DNA of 64,000 nt. Source: Maylandia zebra. Taxonomy: Eukaryota > Chordata > Actinopteri > Cichliformes > Cichlidae. Made by a program: the position numbers and the translations under genes. The notes below the pieces were generated by a model that did not search any database, was not told the origin of the DNA, and was given only the letters and a program-made list of their open reading frames with translations. Positions 54,491 through 64,000 of this stretch are shown here, piece after piece. Location: the NCBI RefSeq assembly GCF_041146795.1, contig NC_135187.1, positions 20,986,556 through 21,050,555 of the forward strand, given 5' to 3'. The number at the start of each line of letters is the position of its first letter. Position 1 is the first letter of the stretch.

Positions 54491-55147
54491 TTAAATGTTT
54501 ATGTTTTAGCTGAACTTTTATTTGTCTTAATGATTATAATATAGGGGATTACAAATTCAATAACCACTCATCGTCACAGAAAATACAATATAAATGCATA
54601 AATATATGAATAGTTTTTAAATATTTCTTTTAAAAATGTACACTAGTGTCAGACAAAGCCAAGCTATCCACTGCACACAGCTAGAGGGACCCTTCAGTTA
54701 TTTAACATGCCCTTCAGTGTTTCTATGTGACTGAAAAAAGGTAGCCTATAATCTCCATCACTTCGCTCCGTGCTGTGAATTTAACTGAACGTGGCCTTAA
54801 ATGTAAAACATGGCATAAACAGTGTTACACCTAATGATAAAGTGTAAAGAATTAACAATGCACTTCTGTCAAACAACATATTTAAGTGATTTAATGAAAC
54901 AATTTAAAATGAAGCGACAAAGCAAGGATGACTCATTTAGTTAAACACCTTCCCGTCTCCTGATCACTCTCCGGTGGGAGGGAGGAGAGGAGTCAAGGAG
55001 AGGAACTGAGAATGTGCAATTTGAGAAATGAGAAGAGGGCGGGTCTTACCCATCTATCCATCCTTCCATCCATCCATCCTTCAAAATGGCCACTAAGGGT
55101 CAGCAGAAGCAAGCTGTAAACAACCTGTCTGTAAACATTCTGATATT

Positions 55148-55440
55148 TCAGCAGTTCAGTAGCCTGATGGCTTTTGTGTAAAAGCTATCCCTGAATCTGC
55201 TGGTGCAGGTGTGGATGCTCATGTACACTCCTACCTGACTACAGGAGCTTGAAGAGTGTGTGGCTGGATTAAAGAGGATCCTCTGGGCTGTCCTCCTACA
55301 GTGCTGTCTGTAGAGGTCCTGGATGGCTGGCAGTTCAGACTTGGTGATACAATGTGCATATCTGGCCATCCTCCACACAGCTTTGTGGTCCAGAGCATTA
55401 CAAGTGCTATACCAGGTTGTGATACAGCCTCTCAATGGTG
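55148..55440 (-). mobile_element. LINE reverse-transcriptase C-terminal fragment
   Basis: One uninterrupted minus-strand frame encodes the end of a non-LTR retrotransposon polyprotein: CITTWYSTCNALDHKAVWRM, LPAIQDLYRQHCRRTAQRIL and RFRDSFYTKAIRLLNC. Only this 3' piece is present, as usual for 5'-truncated LINE copies. The clade is not determinable from this end. Confidence 0.75.
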
Positions 55441-55450
55441 CCGTTGTTGA

Positions 55451-57190
55451 GTATTCTGGGGTTTATTCCAAACCCTCCTCATGATATGCATGTTCATGTG
55501 GATAACCTGTCTAGCAACACCAGGCTCCACTCGTAGTTTCTGACCACGTGAGGAATCTAAGATAAATATTTGCTCCAACTCAAATATCTATGTTGCAAAT
55601 GGGGGACAGATTTATTCCATTTGCTGTGATGTTGTTCTGTGTTTTCAACACTAGGTGTCAGCAGCAAACAGCCCGTTTCCAAAAGTGTGACCAAAACATG
55701 GAATAAGTTAGCAGTAATGGATCTGCAGTTTGGAAGCTTTTTAGGCTGGCAAGACCAACAAGGGTTTGTTTTGTTTGTTTTTTCAGTTTGTTCATCAACT
55801 TCAAAGTCTTATCTTAATGAAGTATTGCGATAAAGTTGTAATTCATTATGTTGGACTGGTGTAGAGCAGGCTGTGGTGTTCATGGGCACTCAGACTGCGA
55901 TGTGAAAAGAAGATAAATGAATGACTCCATGACCCAGTTTGGAAGAAGATGTTATTTTTATTGGTTAAGTGTGAAAAGTACACAAAGGAAGGAAGAAACC
56001 ATAAAACAAATCAGAAGCCTTTCACCTTACTACCTTAAATTCAACATGCTGGTCTATACTCACTGACACTCAGTCACAGGGGCAATATAAGACAATGGAA
56101 TAGATAAAAACCACATTTCCATTACTCAAGCAATAATTGGTGACTCTCCATTATAAAATATGCAGTAACATTAGCTTAAGCCTGTAAAGCTTCATCCATG
56201 AAATAATTGCCAGAAAATTAAAATTTTCTGAAAGTGGAGGATTTATTGAACCTTCTGACAAATTAAAACAAAAAGAAATTAAATGTTCATTTGAAAGTAT
56301 AAGATTTAATTTTCACAATTTTTTACACCTGTGTACTATTCTTCAGCATGGCAAAAAGAATTTTAGGGCAATTTTTAACAAAAATAACCAAAAAAATCTA
56401 TCACAGAGGACTTTAAAGCCATCTCAGCATGTGTTACCATAACGCAAGAGGGGTTGCAGGTACATCTATAGTCACAGCAGCTGAAAATCTGCTTCCTGTG
56501 TCCCTGAAATGATTACAAATTGTTCAGTTAGAACAAAATATTTTGGTCAGAATGTTTTGTGTACTCTAAAACAGCATCTATTTAAGTTGCCCCTTCAGAT
56601 CACAGTGTGGGATGTTTAGAGAAGGAGAAACTTAAACCTGGCGGGCTGCAAAAAGCAATATTTGCTGCTCTACGATCGAGCCAGCTTGTAACTCTCTGCC
56701 TCATTTGATCACTAAGGGGCAGCAGAAATAAGCTCTACTGCTGACACTGAACTGGAATCAACGCAAAATATTAATTTCTCTGTGGGAGATTTGTGGTTAT
56801 TTAGCTGCTACATGCTCTTTGCATGTTTGAAGCCAGTGTACTTCGGATTTATTAAAATCTTTCAAGGCTGCAAAACTATGAAGAAAAAATACTCAGAGCT
56901 GAAGAAAGCCAATGAGTCAGTAATAACTCTCTGTGATATCATCACCACAGGGTTCATCATGTGACAGTATGTCAACATCAGTGACCAAGCCCACGACTAT
57001 CACGACATTTAGCTTAAATCCTGGTTGGTGCTCAGGTATGCATTGGTATCACATGACTTGATAAAACACCAGTAAACAAAAAAAGGTCTGTAGCCTTTAA
57101 AATTGATCTGAACAGTGAGTCATGCAGTGAAATTATCCCAGGATGTTCTCCACATGTGAAGGTGGTTAGAATGTGGTGTTTCCTACCTTC
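55451..57190. other. intergenic DNA downstream of granulin copy B
   Basis: Mostly featureless AT-rich DNA. An acceptor-like TTTCAG|GGACACAGG at about 56501-56506 (minus strand) may start a spliced 3' UTR exon of granulin copy B, and AATAAA (minus) lies at about 56237-56242. Confidence 0.35.
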
Positions 57191-57192
57191 TT

Positions 57193-58023
57193 CTAGTTTT
57201 CTTTGTCCTCTGAAGTTGGGATGAAGGACGCAGGTCCTGAAGGTAGTGCTGGCTTGCGGAGGAAAGGATATGTGAGTTTTTCCCTCACACAGTGCTGGTA
57301 GGTTCGGTCACAGTCAAATCCAATTGGACAGCAGTGGTAGCCATCCAGACAACATTTGCCCTGCAAGAAACACTTTTAGTCTCTCAAAAGAATAGTTATC
57401 ATAGCTGCAAACTTGCTTCATCTCAGTGGAAGATAAAGGGAATTTTATTAAAATCATGTGTCTTATTGCACAAGAGTGTTTAGGCTGACTCACAGGAGAG
57501 TAGGGACAACAGGTCCAGCCTCCTTGTGGGTGTCTGCAGCAAGTAGTGCCATCAGGACAGTAGGTGTAACTGTCACAGTAGACCACTGAAGTCTTTATTT
57601 GATCTGGGACGTGGCTCTCTTTAAGCTCCTGGAGTGGAGTTCCAGGCAGTTCAGGGGGGGCTGGTTTCTCTGCAGCTTCCTTCTTCACCATGGGTATGGT
57701 CAGCCACGGCTGGTCTAATTTCTCACAATTCATGGTAACCAGGTTACAGCGATATCCTGACGGGCAGCAGTGGAGCAGGTCGCTACAGCACATGGCCTGC
57801 AAAGTAAGTAAGACGAGCAGAGCTTTTTAACAACCAACAATCAAGTTACTGCACTGGCAGAAAGTTTCTGACTTACATTTGGATATGGGCAGCAGGCATA
57901 TCCGATATTAGTCTTGCAGCAGGTGGCAGTGTCTGAACAAGTACTCCCATCAGGACACATAGAGCATGAAGCAAATCCCCACAGAAACACACCGAATGAC
58001 AAACACAGACTGATCCTCAACAT
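57193..58023 (-). CDS. short granulin precursor, tandem copy B
   Basis: Three coding exons on the minus strand, 57877-58023, 57494-57796 and 57193-57360, give 205 residues. The architecture matches copy A: the ATG sits at a CAG acceptor after a non-coding exon (donor AAAG|GTAAGT near 58180), then a signal peptide (LCLSFGVFLWGFASCS) and two granulin modules split by introns at equivalent points. The middle exons are exactly 303 bases in both copies and nearly identical, while the first (CPDGSTCSDTATCCKTNIGY) and last (CDRTYQHC, then SGPASFIPTSEDKEN) have diverged. All module cysteines are present, so both copies look functional. The pair is a tandem duplicate with about 6.9 kb periodicity. Confidence 0.88.
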
Positions 58024-58257
58024 CTGGAAGACAGAATCAACATGACTTTGCAGATTTTTTTCTTTCTGAACTAAAAAGGTCAGAGTTTGTAACTTTAATG
58101 TGACACACTGAAGTCCAATTTTAGTAGCAACAACTAAACCATAAAACACTTTACAAAAAAGTTCACTTCTTTTAATCACTTACCTTTAGGCAGTGAAGAA
58201 ATTCAGCAGCTTCCTGTGATGCCTTTCACACTTTCCCCTCTGCTGTATCACACACAG

Positions 58258-58267
58258 CTCTATATAG
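58258..58267 (-). promoter_or_regulatory. TATA box of granulin copy B
   Basis: CTATATAG-type string on the minus strand at the position equivalent to the TATA box of copy A. Confidence 0.5.
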
Positions 58268-58269
58268 TA

Positions 58270-60460
58270 CAGGTCAGACACTCCCACTGAGTAAGAATGA
58301 AAGATTAACTTCACGTAACACCCCTCTATCTCGTGACTCTCATATTAAGACAGACAGGTTTTGAAAATTTCTGGAACTGCAGAAGTTCAAATCCACTACT
58401 TAACTGCTGTAATTACTCAGCTTAATATACAGTCACCACACGTCCTCATATGACATGATTGTGTATGCACAATAAAGAAGGAGTGGGTCTGTAAGCCTCA
58501 CCTATCGATCAAAGTACAACAGAGCTGGCAAAAGTACAGACATTCTTCAATATGTAGGAGCAGAGATTGAACTACTGAGTACTATTTATCACAGTTGCTG
58601 AGCAGTCCTTACGTTCGTACATAACCTGTTCTTCCCCTCCTGTCCTGTCTTTCTCACATCGTTCTCTATCTCTGAAGTTATTAACTTTTTTTCCCTCCCT
58701 CAAATGTGTAACCCGTACCTTTAGCAAGCAGACACACTTTTGTGAGAAAGTGCACACAAACAGTTTGTGTGTTTGCAAATATTTGTTGACCTGTCAGAAA
58801 TGCTGGATTTTATAAAGCACTGCTCCCATTATGCTCGCTTCTCTTCTGTAGTGCTAGCTAGAAGCAACTTGCAAACATCTGGTCCAAAAAGTGTTGTTTT
58901 GGATCATTTTGGCCTGCTTTAAGTGCTGAATGTAGTACTTTAAATAACATATAAATTATACATTTCTGCCTATTTTGTGCCATTGTGTGCAATAAGCACC
59001 AGTGGTGGATGCACCAACAGGATTGTCTTTGTTATTTTCCCTCCATTTATGTTCAAGTCGGTTTGACATCTGTTATGTTAAACAATAGATGGTACGACAA
59101 CAACAAGAAGACACACCACCTTTGTCACAATTATTGTATCTTCTTGCACAACGTGGCTATGTGAACGCTGCTGTCTTGAACATGCTTAGAACCCTGAAGA
59201 TAACCATCTGCGGGAGCTGACTTCTTCTCCACTTCTTGCCATTGCTAGCTAAACTTGCAACACTGGTCTTGATTACAGAAAATCTCAAATCAAATCACAT
59301 ATCTACAACAATTACAGCAAGGGATGAGTTTCAAGTATGCCTTAACTATACCAAGTGTTTTGATAGCAGTTCATGACAAAGTCATCGCACAGCCCAACAG
59401 CCTCATGTATATCAATGGAAGACCTTAGGTAATTAGCACAGTGGCTAACTTGTAGAGGGCTACCATGGTGGTGAGTGCAGGACACTGGGGAGGAAAAAAC
59501 AAAACTAAAAAAGTGTGAACTTCAGTCCATGGTGACCATTAATCTACTGTGTTGAAAAAAGAGAACGATATGTATTGGTAGCCTGTTGTTGCTCCAAAAG
59601 ATAGCTAAGGATAGTACCCTCCAATGAAAATAGGTGCAGCCAATTATTGAATGGACTACCACATGAGAACATTTTGAGAACAGATTGAAGCACCCAAGAC
59701 TACGCATTAAAGGTCCAAACTCATGCTAAAGATGCAAAATGTTTATCTCCGACTCTCCATAATGTTTTCATTTAAATATAAAAATACCTCACTGGAGCCG
59801 CCCAGAGTGAAATGAGCAGTGTGGGAAATAATGTCACACTGGTGTGTGTTTTGTTGCGACATTAGCAGTTCCCATTGTTTCGGCTCCACACTTGGGGAAA
59901 AAAAGTCATAAAATTAAAAATAAATGTATCTCTACTTTCAGCAAAATATTATTGTATATAAAGGCGTTACTAGAATTATGAGGCACTACGACAAATTTTT
60001 TTTAGTTACATCAAAATTGGTGCTCATCCAGCTCACATATTACTAAATGACGAAATGTAGGTGAAGAGCCGTTAGTTGATAGGCAGCAGATGGTTTATTG
60101 CTTAATTTTGTTACTGCAGAGAAAAGAGCAGAAAACTACAGGTCTTGTGAGTATTGTTTTTTTTCCTTTTGTTCTATGCTTACAGGTTTACAAACGCTTG
60201 TGTTTACAACTATCACTAGATGTTTATATAGACTGAAAACCACAGCACACATCCACAACAATCAAAGTTTACACATAAAAACAAACTGAAATAATCATTC
60301 AAATTGGTTATTTATTAATATAAATGATATTAAAAAATCTATCCCTCGGAAGGGCTAGATATTCTGCATTTTAGCAATTAATTTGACTTTCAAATAATGT
60401 ACAAGATCGCTAAATTGTGGACTTCAGTCCTGTGTTCAGAACTCCAACTTGGTGACTAAT
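58270..60460. other. intergenic DNA, no feature recognised
   Basis: No coding exon, bounded transposon or conserved motif is recognised between granulin copy B and the LTR element. Confidence 0.5.
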
Positions 60461-61077
60461 TGTCATGGTCCTGGGTCGGTGACCCAGCGCTTTTAGTTAT
60501 CATTTTCTAGTTTATGATGATGATGATTATTATTGTTTGAGTTCTGTGTGTTATATTTGGTCTGCCTTTGAGTCTGTCTCTGTCTATGGTGTCACCCCAT
60601 CTGTTTGTGAATCTGTCTGTTTAGTTCAATGTCTTGTCTGGTTCCATGTGTCTGAGTTTCCTGTTTTATTGTGAAGGTTTGTGTCATATGTGAGTGTGCT
60701 CAGTTTACGTTTCCCCTGTCTCGTCAGCTGTGATTTCTCCCAGGTGTGTTCCCCTCCTGTCTCTCATCCCTTGATTACTGCCGTCTGTGTATTTAAGCCC
60801 TGTGTTTCTCTGTGTCAGTGTCGCGTTGTACCCTCAACTAGCTGTGTGTTCTGCTGCTATGTTCCTAGTGTTTGGTCTCCTGCTCCAGTTTAGTGTTTCT
60901 TTCCAGTGTTTCAGTCCTTGGTTCCTCTGTTCTGACTTTTGGTTTTCTTTTGGTGAGTTTAGTTTGTACGAGGTTTTTCCCAGCAATAAAGCTGCACCTT
61001 AAGTTTCACTTCCGTGTCTGAGTTCTGCATTTTGGGTCCACCACTCCTGCTTGCCTGCCACACAGCGATTTATGACA
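60461..61077 (+). repeat. 5' long terminal repeat
   Basis: Starts TGTCATGGTCCTGGGTCGGT and ends TTTATGACA, the TG...CA form of an LTR, 617 bases. Its first 74 bases recur exactly at 63927-64000. It has a small hairpin (CTGGGTC and GACCCAG, near 60471-60487), a TATTTAAG TATA-like box near 60790 and AATAAAG near 60985, consistent with U3, R and U5 order. Confidence 0.85.
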
Positions 61078-61093
61078 GAACGACGCGACCAGT

Positions 61094-63976
61094 ATGTATC
61101 CAGCAGACTCACTGAGGAAGCGCAGCTCAGCCTTTGACGGGACCCGGCTAGTGCTTGGAGGGCCTCCGTGCTGCCGTTCCTCACTAGCTGCTTACCCTTC
61201 GGTCCACTCACCTGCTTCTTCCCCCCGGATGCCCCGGTCTCACAGAAAACGCTCCCGCCGGTCCCGGGAGGATTACTATGAGACCGCGAGCAACCAGCTT
61301 ACACCAGCTCAAGCTTTCTACAAGATGTTAGGGATCATTATAGTGCCACCCGACTCACCCAGCATTTCCACTCCACAGCAGGAGCAACCACAGCCGAGTC
61401 ATTCCTTGTCACATTCTGCCAGTGCTGCTTCCTCTTCTACTTGGGAGCGGCGAACGTGCCGCCAGCAATCATGGCTCCGGCAGGAGCCTGGGACTCTTCT
61501 CGACCAACCGCCTAGGGTGAGTGACAAAGTCCCCCTACATTCGCCTTCTGTGTCGAGGGATAAACGTACCGTTTCCCCCAAGGCCGCTAACGTCAGCTTC
61601 ATGAACTCTAGATCTTCTGTTCCTCCTGTTCCAGAAAATGACAGTATTCATTTTGAGAGCGATCGTTTCCACTTTGGTTCAAAGGACTGTGCTTCTGATG
61701 CTCCTTCGGACCCAGGAGTTAAGACTGTTTCATCTGGAACTGTTTATTCTGGGGCTATGTCAGCTCTGTTAGCCGCCCGGCCCGAAGCTCTGTTAGCCGC
61801 CCGGCCCGAAGCTCTGTTAGCCGCCCGGCCCGAAGCTCTGTTAGCCGCCCGGCCCGAAGCTCAGTCGCCACCTCCACCACATTCAGCCTCGCTTCCCATA
61901 GCACAGTCACATCCACAGCCTGACTTACTACAAACCTTATTTCAATCCTTAGCCCAGTCAATAGCTCAGTTGGTAGAGGAATCATCAGCCTTATCATCAG
62001 CTCGGTTTCCAACTTCACAACCATCATTTTCCCGACCTTTTCTTCAGTTGCCCTCAGCTCAGCCACCTATACAGCCATCATCTTCACCTACACCTCCGGT
62101 ACAGCAAGCTATGTCTATCCAACCCTTACAGAACTGTTCCACAACCTTGAATCCTAATCAGAGAGACAAACCAAACAATATTGTTATCAGTCCTCAAAAG
62201 CTGGCCAGTTCTGAGACTGAGATTCACTCCAGGGCCTCCCCAGAGGCTGGGTTTCAGCCCCCAGCAGACTCTGGACCCCTGGCGGTTAAGAAGCCAGCTG
62301 AGGACCGCACCCGGCCGTTGCTGCCTGAGCAGACTCAATGCTCTGTGCAGCTGCAGTCTGCCATGTGTTTGCCAGAGGCCCGTGTGCCTGGTTCTGTTCT
62401 GTCCCTGCCAGAAGCCCGTGTGCCTGGTTCTGTTCTGTCCCTGCCAGAAGCCCGTGTGCCTGGTTCTGTTCTGTCCCTGCCAGAGGCCTGTGTGCCTTCT
62501 GGTTCCGATCTGTGCCTGCCAGAGGCCTGTGTGCCTGCTGGTTCTGTTCTGTCCCTGCCAGGGGCCCGTGTGCCTTCTGGTTCTGTTCTGTCCCTGCCAG
62601 GGGCCCGTGTGCCTTCTGGTTCCGTTCTGTGCCTGCCAGAGGCCCGTGTGCCTGCTGGTTCCGATCTGTGCCTGCCAGAGGCCCGTGTGCCTGCTGGTTC
62701 CGATCTGTGCCTGTCAGAGGTCCCCGCGCCTGCTGGTTTTGTCCTGTGTGTTCCAGGGGCCCCTGTGCCCACTGGTCCTGAGACTGTTTTCGCTGGAGGG
62801 CCCGAGGAGCCCGTCCAGCCTCCTGCTTCGCCAGCTGGAGGGCCCGAGGAGCCCGTCCAGCGTCCTGCTTCGCCAGCTGGAGGGCCCGAGGAGCCCGTCC
62901 AGCGTCCTGCCTCGTCAGCTGGGGGGCCCGAGGAGCCCGTCCAGCCTTCTGCCTCGTTAGCTGGGGGGCCCGAGGAGCCCGTCCAGCCTTCTGCCTCGTT
63001 AGCTGGGGGGCCCGTGGAGCCCGTCCAGCCATCAGCTGCAGTCTCATCACCAGCTGCAGTCTCATCACCAGCTGCAGTTTCATCGCCTGCTGCAGCTTCA
63101 TCGTCCTCGCCTGCTGCGGCCTCAGAGTCTTCGGCCTCGCCTGGTCCGGTTTCAGCATCTGCTTCAGCATCCTCATCGCCTGGTCCAGCCACTGCTTCGT
63201 CCTCGTCTGGTCCAGCCTCTGTGTCTTCGTCCTCGTCTGGTCCAGCCTCTGTGTCTTCGTCCTCGTCTGGTCCAGCCTCTGTGTCTTCGTCCTCGTCTGG
63301 TCCAGCCTCTGTGTCTTCGTCCTCGTCTGGCCCGGCTTCAGCCTCCTCATCAGCTGCGTCGCCTGGCCCGTCTTCAGCCTCCTCATCAGCTGCGTCGCCT
63401 GGTCCAGCCTCCGCATCAGCTTCCGCCTCGTCTGGTCCAGCCTCCGCTTCACCTGGGGCTGCAGGGGCCACGCAGCCTTCAGGTCCCCTACTACCACCTC
63501 CACATCGTCGGTCATCTGCCTGGCCACTTGTTGGGCATCTCCGCCACCGTGGACGCCCTCCTGAACGCCGCCACTGCCTTCCACGTGGCCGGCCTCCGGA
63601 CTTGTTTCCACGCCGCTGTTGCCGTCCGCACAGTCGGCCCCCAGAACTGTTTCCACGCCGCTGTTGCCGTCCGCACGGTCGGCCCCCAGAACTGTTTCCA
63701 CGCCACTGCCTACTGCGTGGCCGGCATCGGGACCGGCCCCGCTGCCATTCGCTTGGTCGGCCTCCTGAACTTGACCATCTGGGCCTTTTTGGACTCTGTC
63801 CCTCCGTCCTGGGCCACCTCCGCCCACCCTGGTCGGGTGCTTTTCTTTTTTGGTTTTGGTCCGTTTTTGTGTTTCTGCTGGGCTGTCTGGAGCCAGCCCT
63901 TGAGGGGGGGGGGGGGGGGGGGGTACTGTCATGGTCCTGGGTCGGTGACCCAGCGCTTTTAGTTATCATTTTCTAG
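61094..63976 (+). CDS. 960-residue low-complexity repeat ORF inside the LTR element
   Basis: Uninterrupted from ATG 61094 to a stop inside the 3' LTR. The N-terminus is basic (RSHRKRSRRSRED, residues about 48-60). Then come four tandem copies of ALLAARPE (about 225-257), about ten LPEARVP(A/S)GSVLS-type units (425-542), six GGPEEPVQP.AS.A units (567-645) and Ser/Ala/Pro blocks with SSSSGPASVS units (702-749). Arg/His-rich GRPPELFPRRCCRPH units (836-872) and a hydrophobic stretch (AFLFWFWSVFVFLLGC) follow. No known domain is recognised. Whether it is translated is unknown; the long open frame could follow simply from stop-free repeats with lengths divisible by three. Confidence 0.45.
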   Translation: MYPADSLRKRSSAFDGTRLVLGGPPCCRSSLAAYPSVHSPASSPRMPRSHRKRSRRSREDYYETASNQLTPAQAFYKMLGIIIVPPDSPSISTPQQEQPQPSHSLSHSASAASSSTWERRTCRQQSWLRQEPGTLLDQPPRVSDKVPLHSPSVSRDKRTVSPKAANVSFMNSRSSVPPVPENDSIHFESDRFHFGSKDCASDAPSDPGVKTVSSGTVYSGAMSALLAARPEALLAARPEALLAARPEALLAARPEAQSPPPPHSASLPIAQSHPQPDLLQTLFQSLAQSIAQLVEESSALSSARFPTSQPSFSRPFLQLPSAQPPIQPSSSPTPPVQQAMSIQPLQNCSTTLNPNQRDKPNNIVISPQKLASSETEIHSRASPEAGFQPPADSGPLAVKKPAEDRTRPLLPEQTQCSVQLQSAMCLPEARVPGSVLSLPEARVPGSVLSLPEARVPGSVLSLPEACVPSGSDLCLPEACVPAGSVLSLPGARVPSGSVLSLPGARVPSGSVLCLPEARVPAGSDLCLPEARVPAGSDLCLSEVPAPAGFVLCVPGAPVPTGPETVFAGGPEEPVQPPASPAGGPEEPVQRPASPAGGPEEPVQRPASSAGGPEEPVQPSASLAGGPEEPVQPSASLAGGPVEPVQPSAAVSSPAAVSSPAAVSSPAAASSSSPAAASESSASPGPVSASASASSSPGPATASSSSGPASVSSSSSGPASVSSSSSGPASVSSSSSGPASVSSSSSGPASASSSAASPGPSSASSSAASPGPASASASASSGPASASPGAAGATQPSGPLLPPPHRRSSAWPLVGHLRHRGRPPERRHCLPRGRPPDLFPRRCCRPHSRPPELFPRRCCRPHGRPPELFPRHCLLRGRHRDRPRCHSLGRPPELDHLGLFGLCPSVLGHLRPPWSGAFLFWFWSVFVFLLGCLEPALEGGGGGGVLSWSWVGDPALLVIIF

Positions 63977-64000
63977 TTTATGATGATGATGATTATTATT
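63927..64000 (+). repeat. 3' long terminal repeat, truncated by the window end
   Basis: Identical over all 74 visible bases to the start of the 5' LTR at 60461. Confidence 0.9.

Larger units (their letters stand above)
60461..64000 (+). mobile_element. non-autonomous LTR retroelement with a non-gag repeat ORF (cut by the window end)
   Basis: 5' LTR 60461-61077, a 2849-base interior, a purine tract ending in G20 (63904-63923), then the start of the 3' LTR at 63927. LTR identity is complete over the 74 visible bases, so the insertion looks recent. The interior shows no gag zinc knuckle, protease, reverse transcriptase, RNase H or integrase motif; it must rely on another element's enzymes. The sequence following the 5' LTR (GAACGACGCGACC) is not an obvious TGG-type tRNA primer site. 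The layout resembles LARD- or TRIM-like derivatives of a Gypsy-type element; that parentage is inferred. Confidence 0.8.

Noticed and set aside
56440-56510. Possible extra granulin half-module (SCCDYRCTCNP) downstream of copy B
   Set aside because: Cysteine spacing does not follow the granulin pattern and the piece lies after the stop; more plausible as 3' UTR.

Overview
This is a stretch of a teleost nuclear genome, probably a percomorph and possibly a cichlid; that placement is inferred from gene structure and repeat content only. Spliced vertebrate genes with canonical GT-AG introns are separated by Tc1/mariner, hAT and piggyBac-like transposons, tRNA-derived retroposons, LINE remnants, long CA/GT microsatellites and one LTR retroelement. 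There are no prokaryotic features.

Layout, left to right. 194-2035 (+): last four coding exons of snx13, followed by a long 3' UTR and a complete non-autonomous hAT element (4603-5973). 7115-7464 (-): dmac1 (TMEM261), a small two-exon mitochondrial complex I assembly gene, with a short hAT MITE just downstream. 9032-9700 (+): a decaying Lys/Glu-rich coiled-coil relic. 10303-14392 and 17608-20791 (+): two tandem six-exon biotinidase (btd) genes. Between them, at 15150-15310 (-), lies a decayed copy of the last ankrd28 exon, which shows how the duplication arose. 21846-41648 (-): complete ankrd28 (29 coding exons, 1059 codons plus stop) with an alternative first exon at 33258 and transposon-rich first introns, including a piggyBac-like element nested inside a hAT element. 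42300-47600: a transposon graveyard with a degenerate C2H2 zinc-finger pseudogene, a Tc1 relic, a hAT element and a perfect 42-bp inverted duplication. 50291-51164 and 57193-58023 (-): two tandem short granulin genes. 60461-64000: a recent LTR retroelement, cut by the window edge, whose interior has no recognisable gag or pol but one 960-codon Pro/Ser/Ala/Arg-rich repeat ORF.

The genes form no pathway. The btd-ankrd28 neighbourhood matches the vertebrate BTD/ANKRD28 microsynteny, and convergent btd-ankrd28 transcription explains why the btd duplication carried the ankrd28 tail with it. The two btd copies both keep the Glu-Lys-Cys nitrilase triad and share a conserved promoter block and a 217-bp identical tract that suggests gene conversion. 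The least familiar objects are the LTR element with its non-gag ORF, the btd/ankrd28 duplication scar and the 42-bp inverted repeat.
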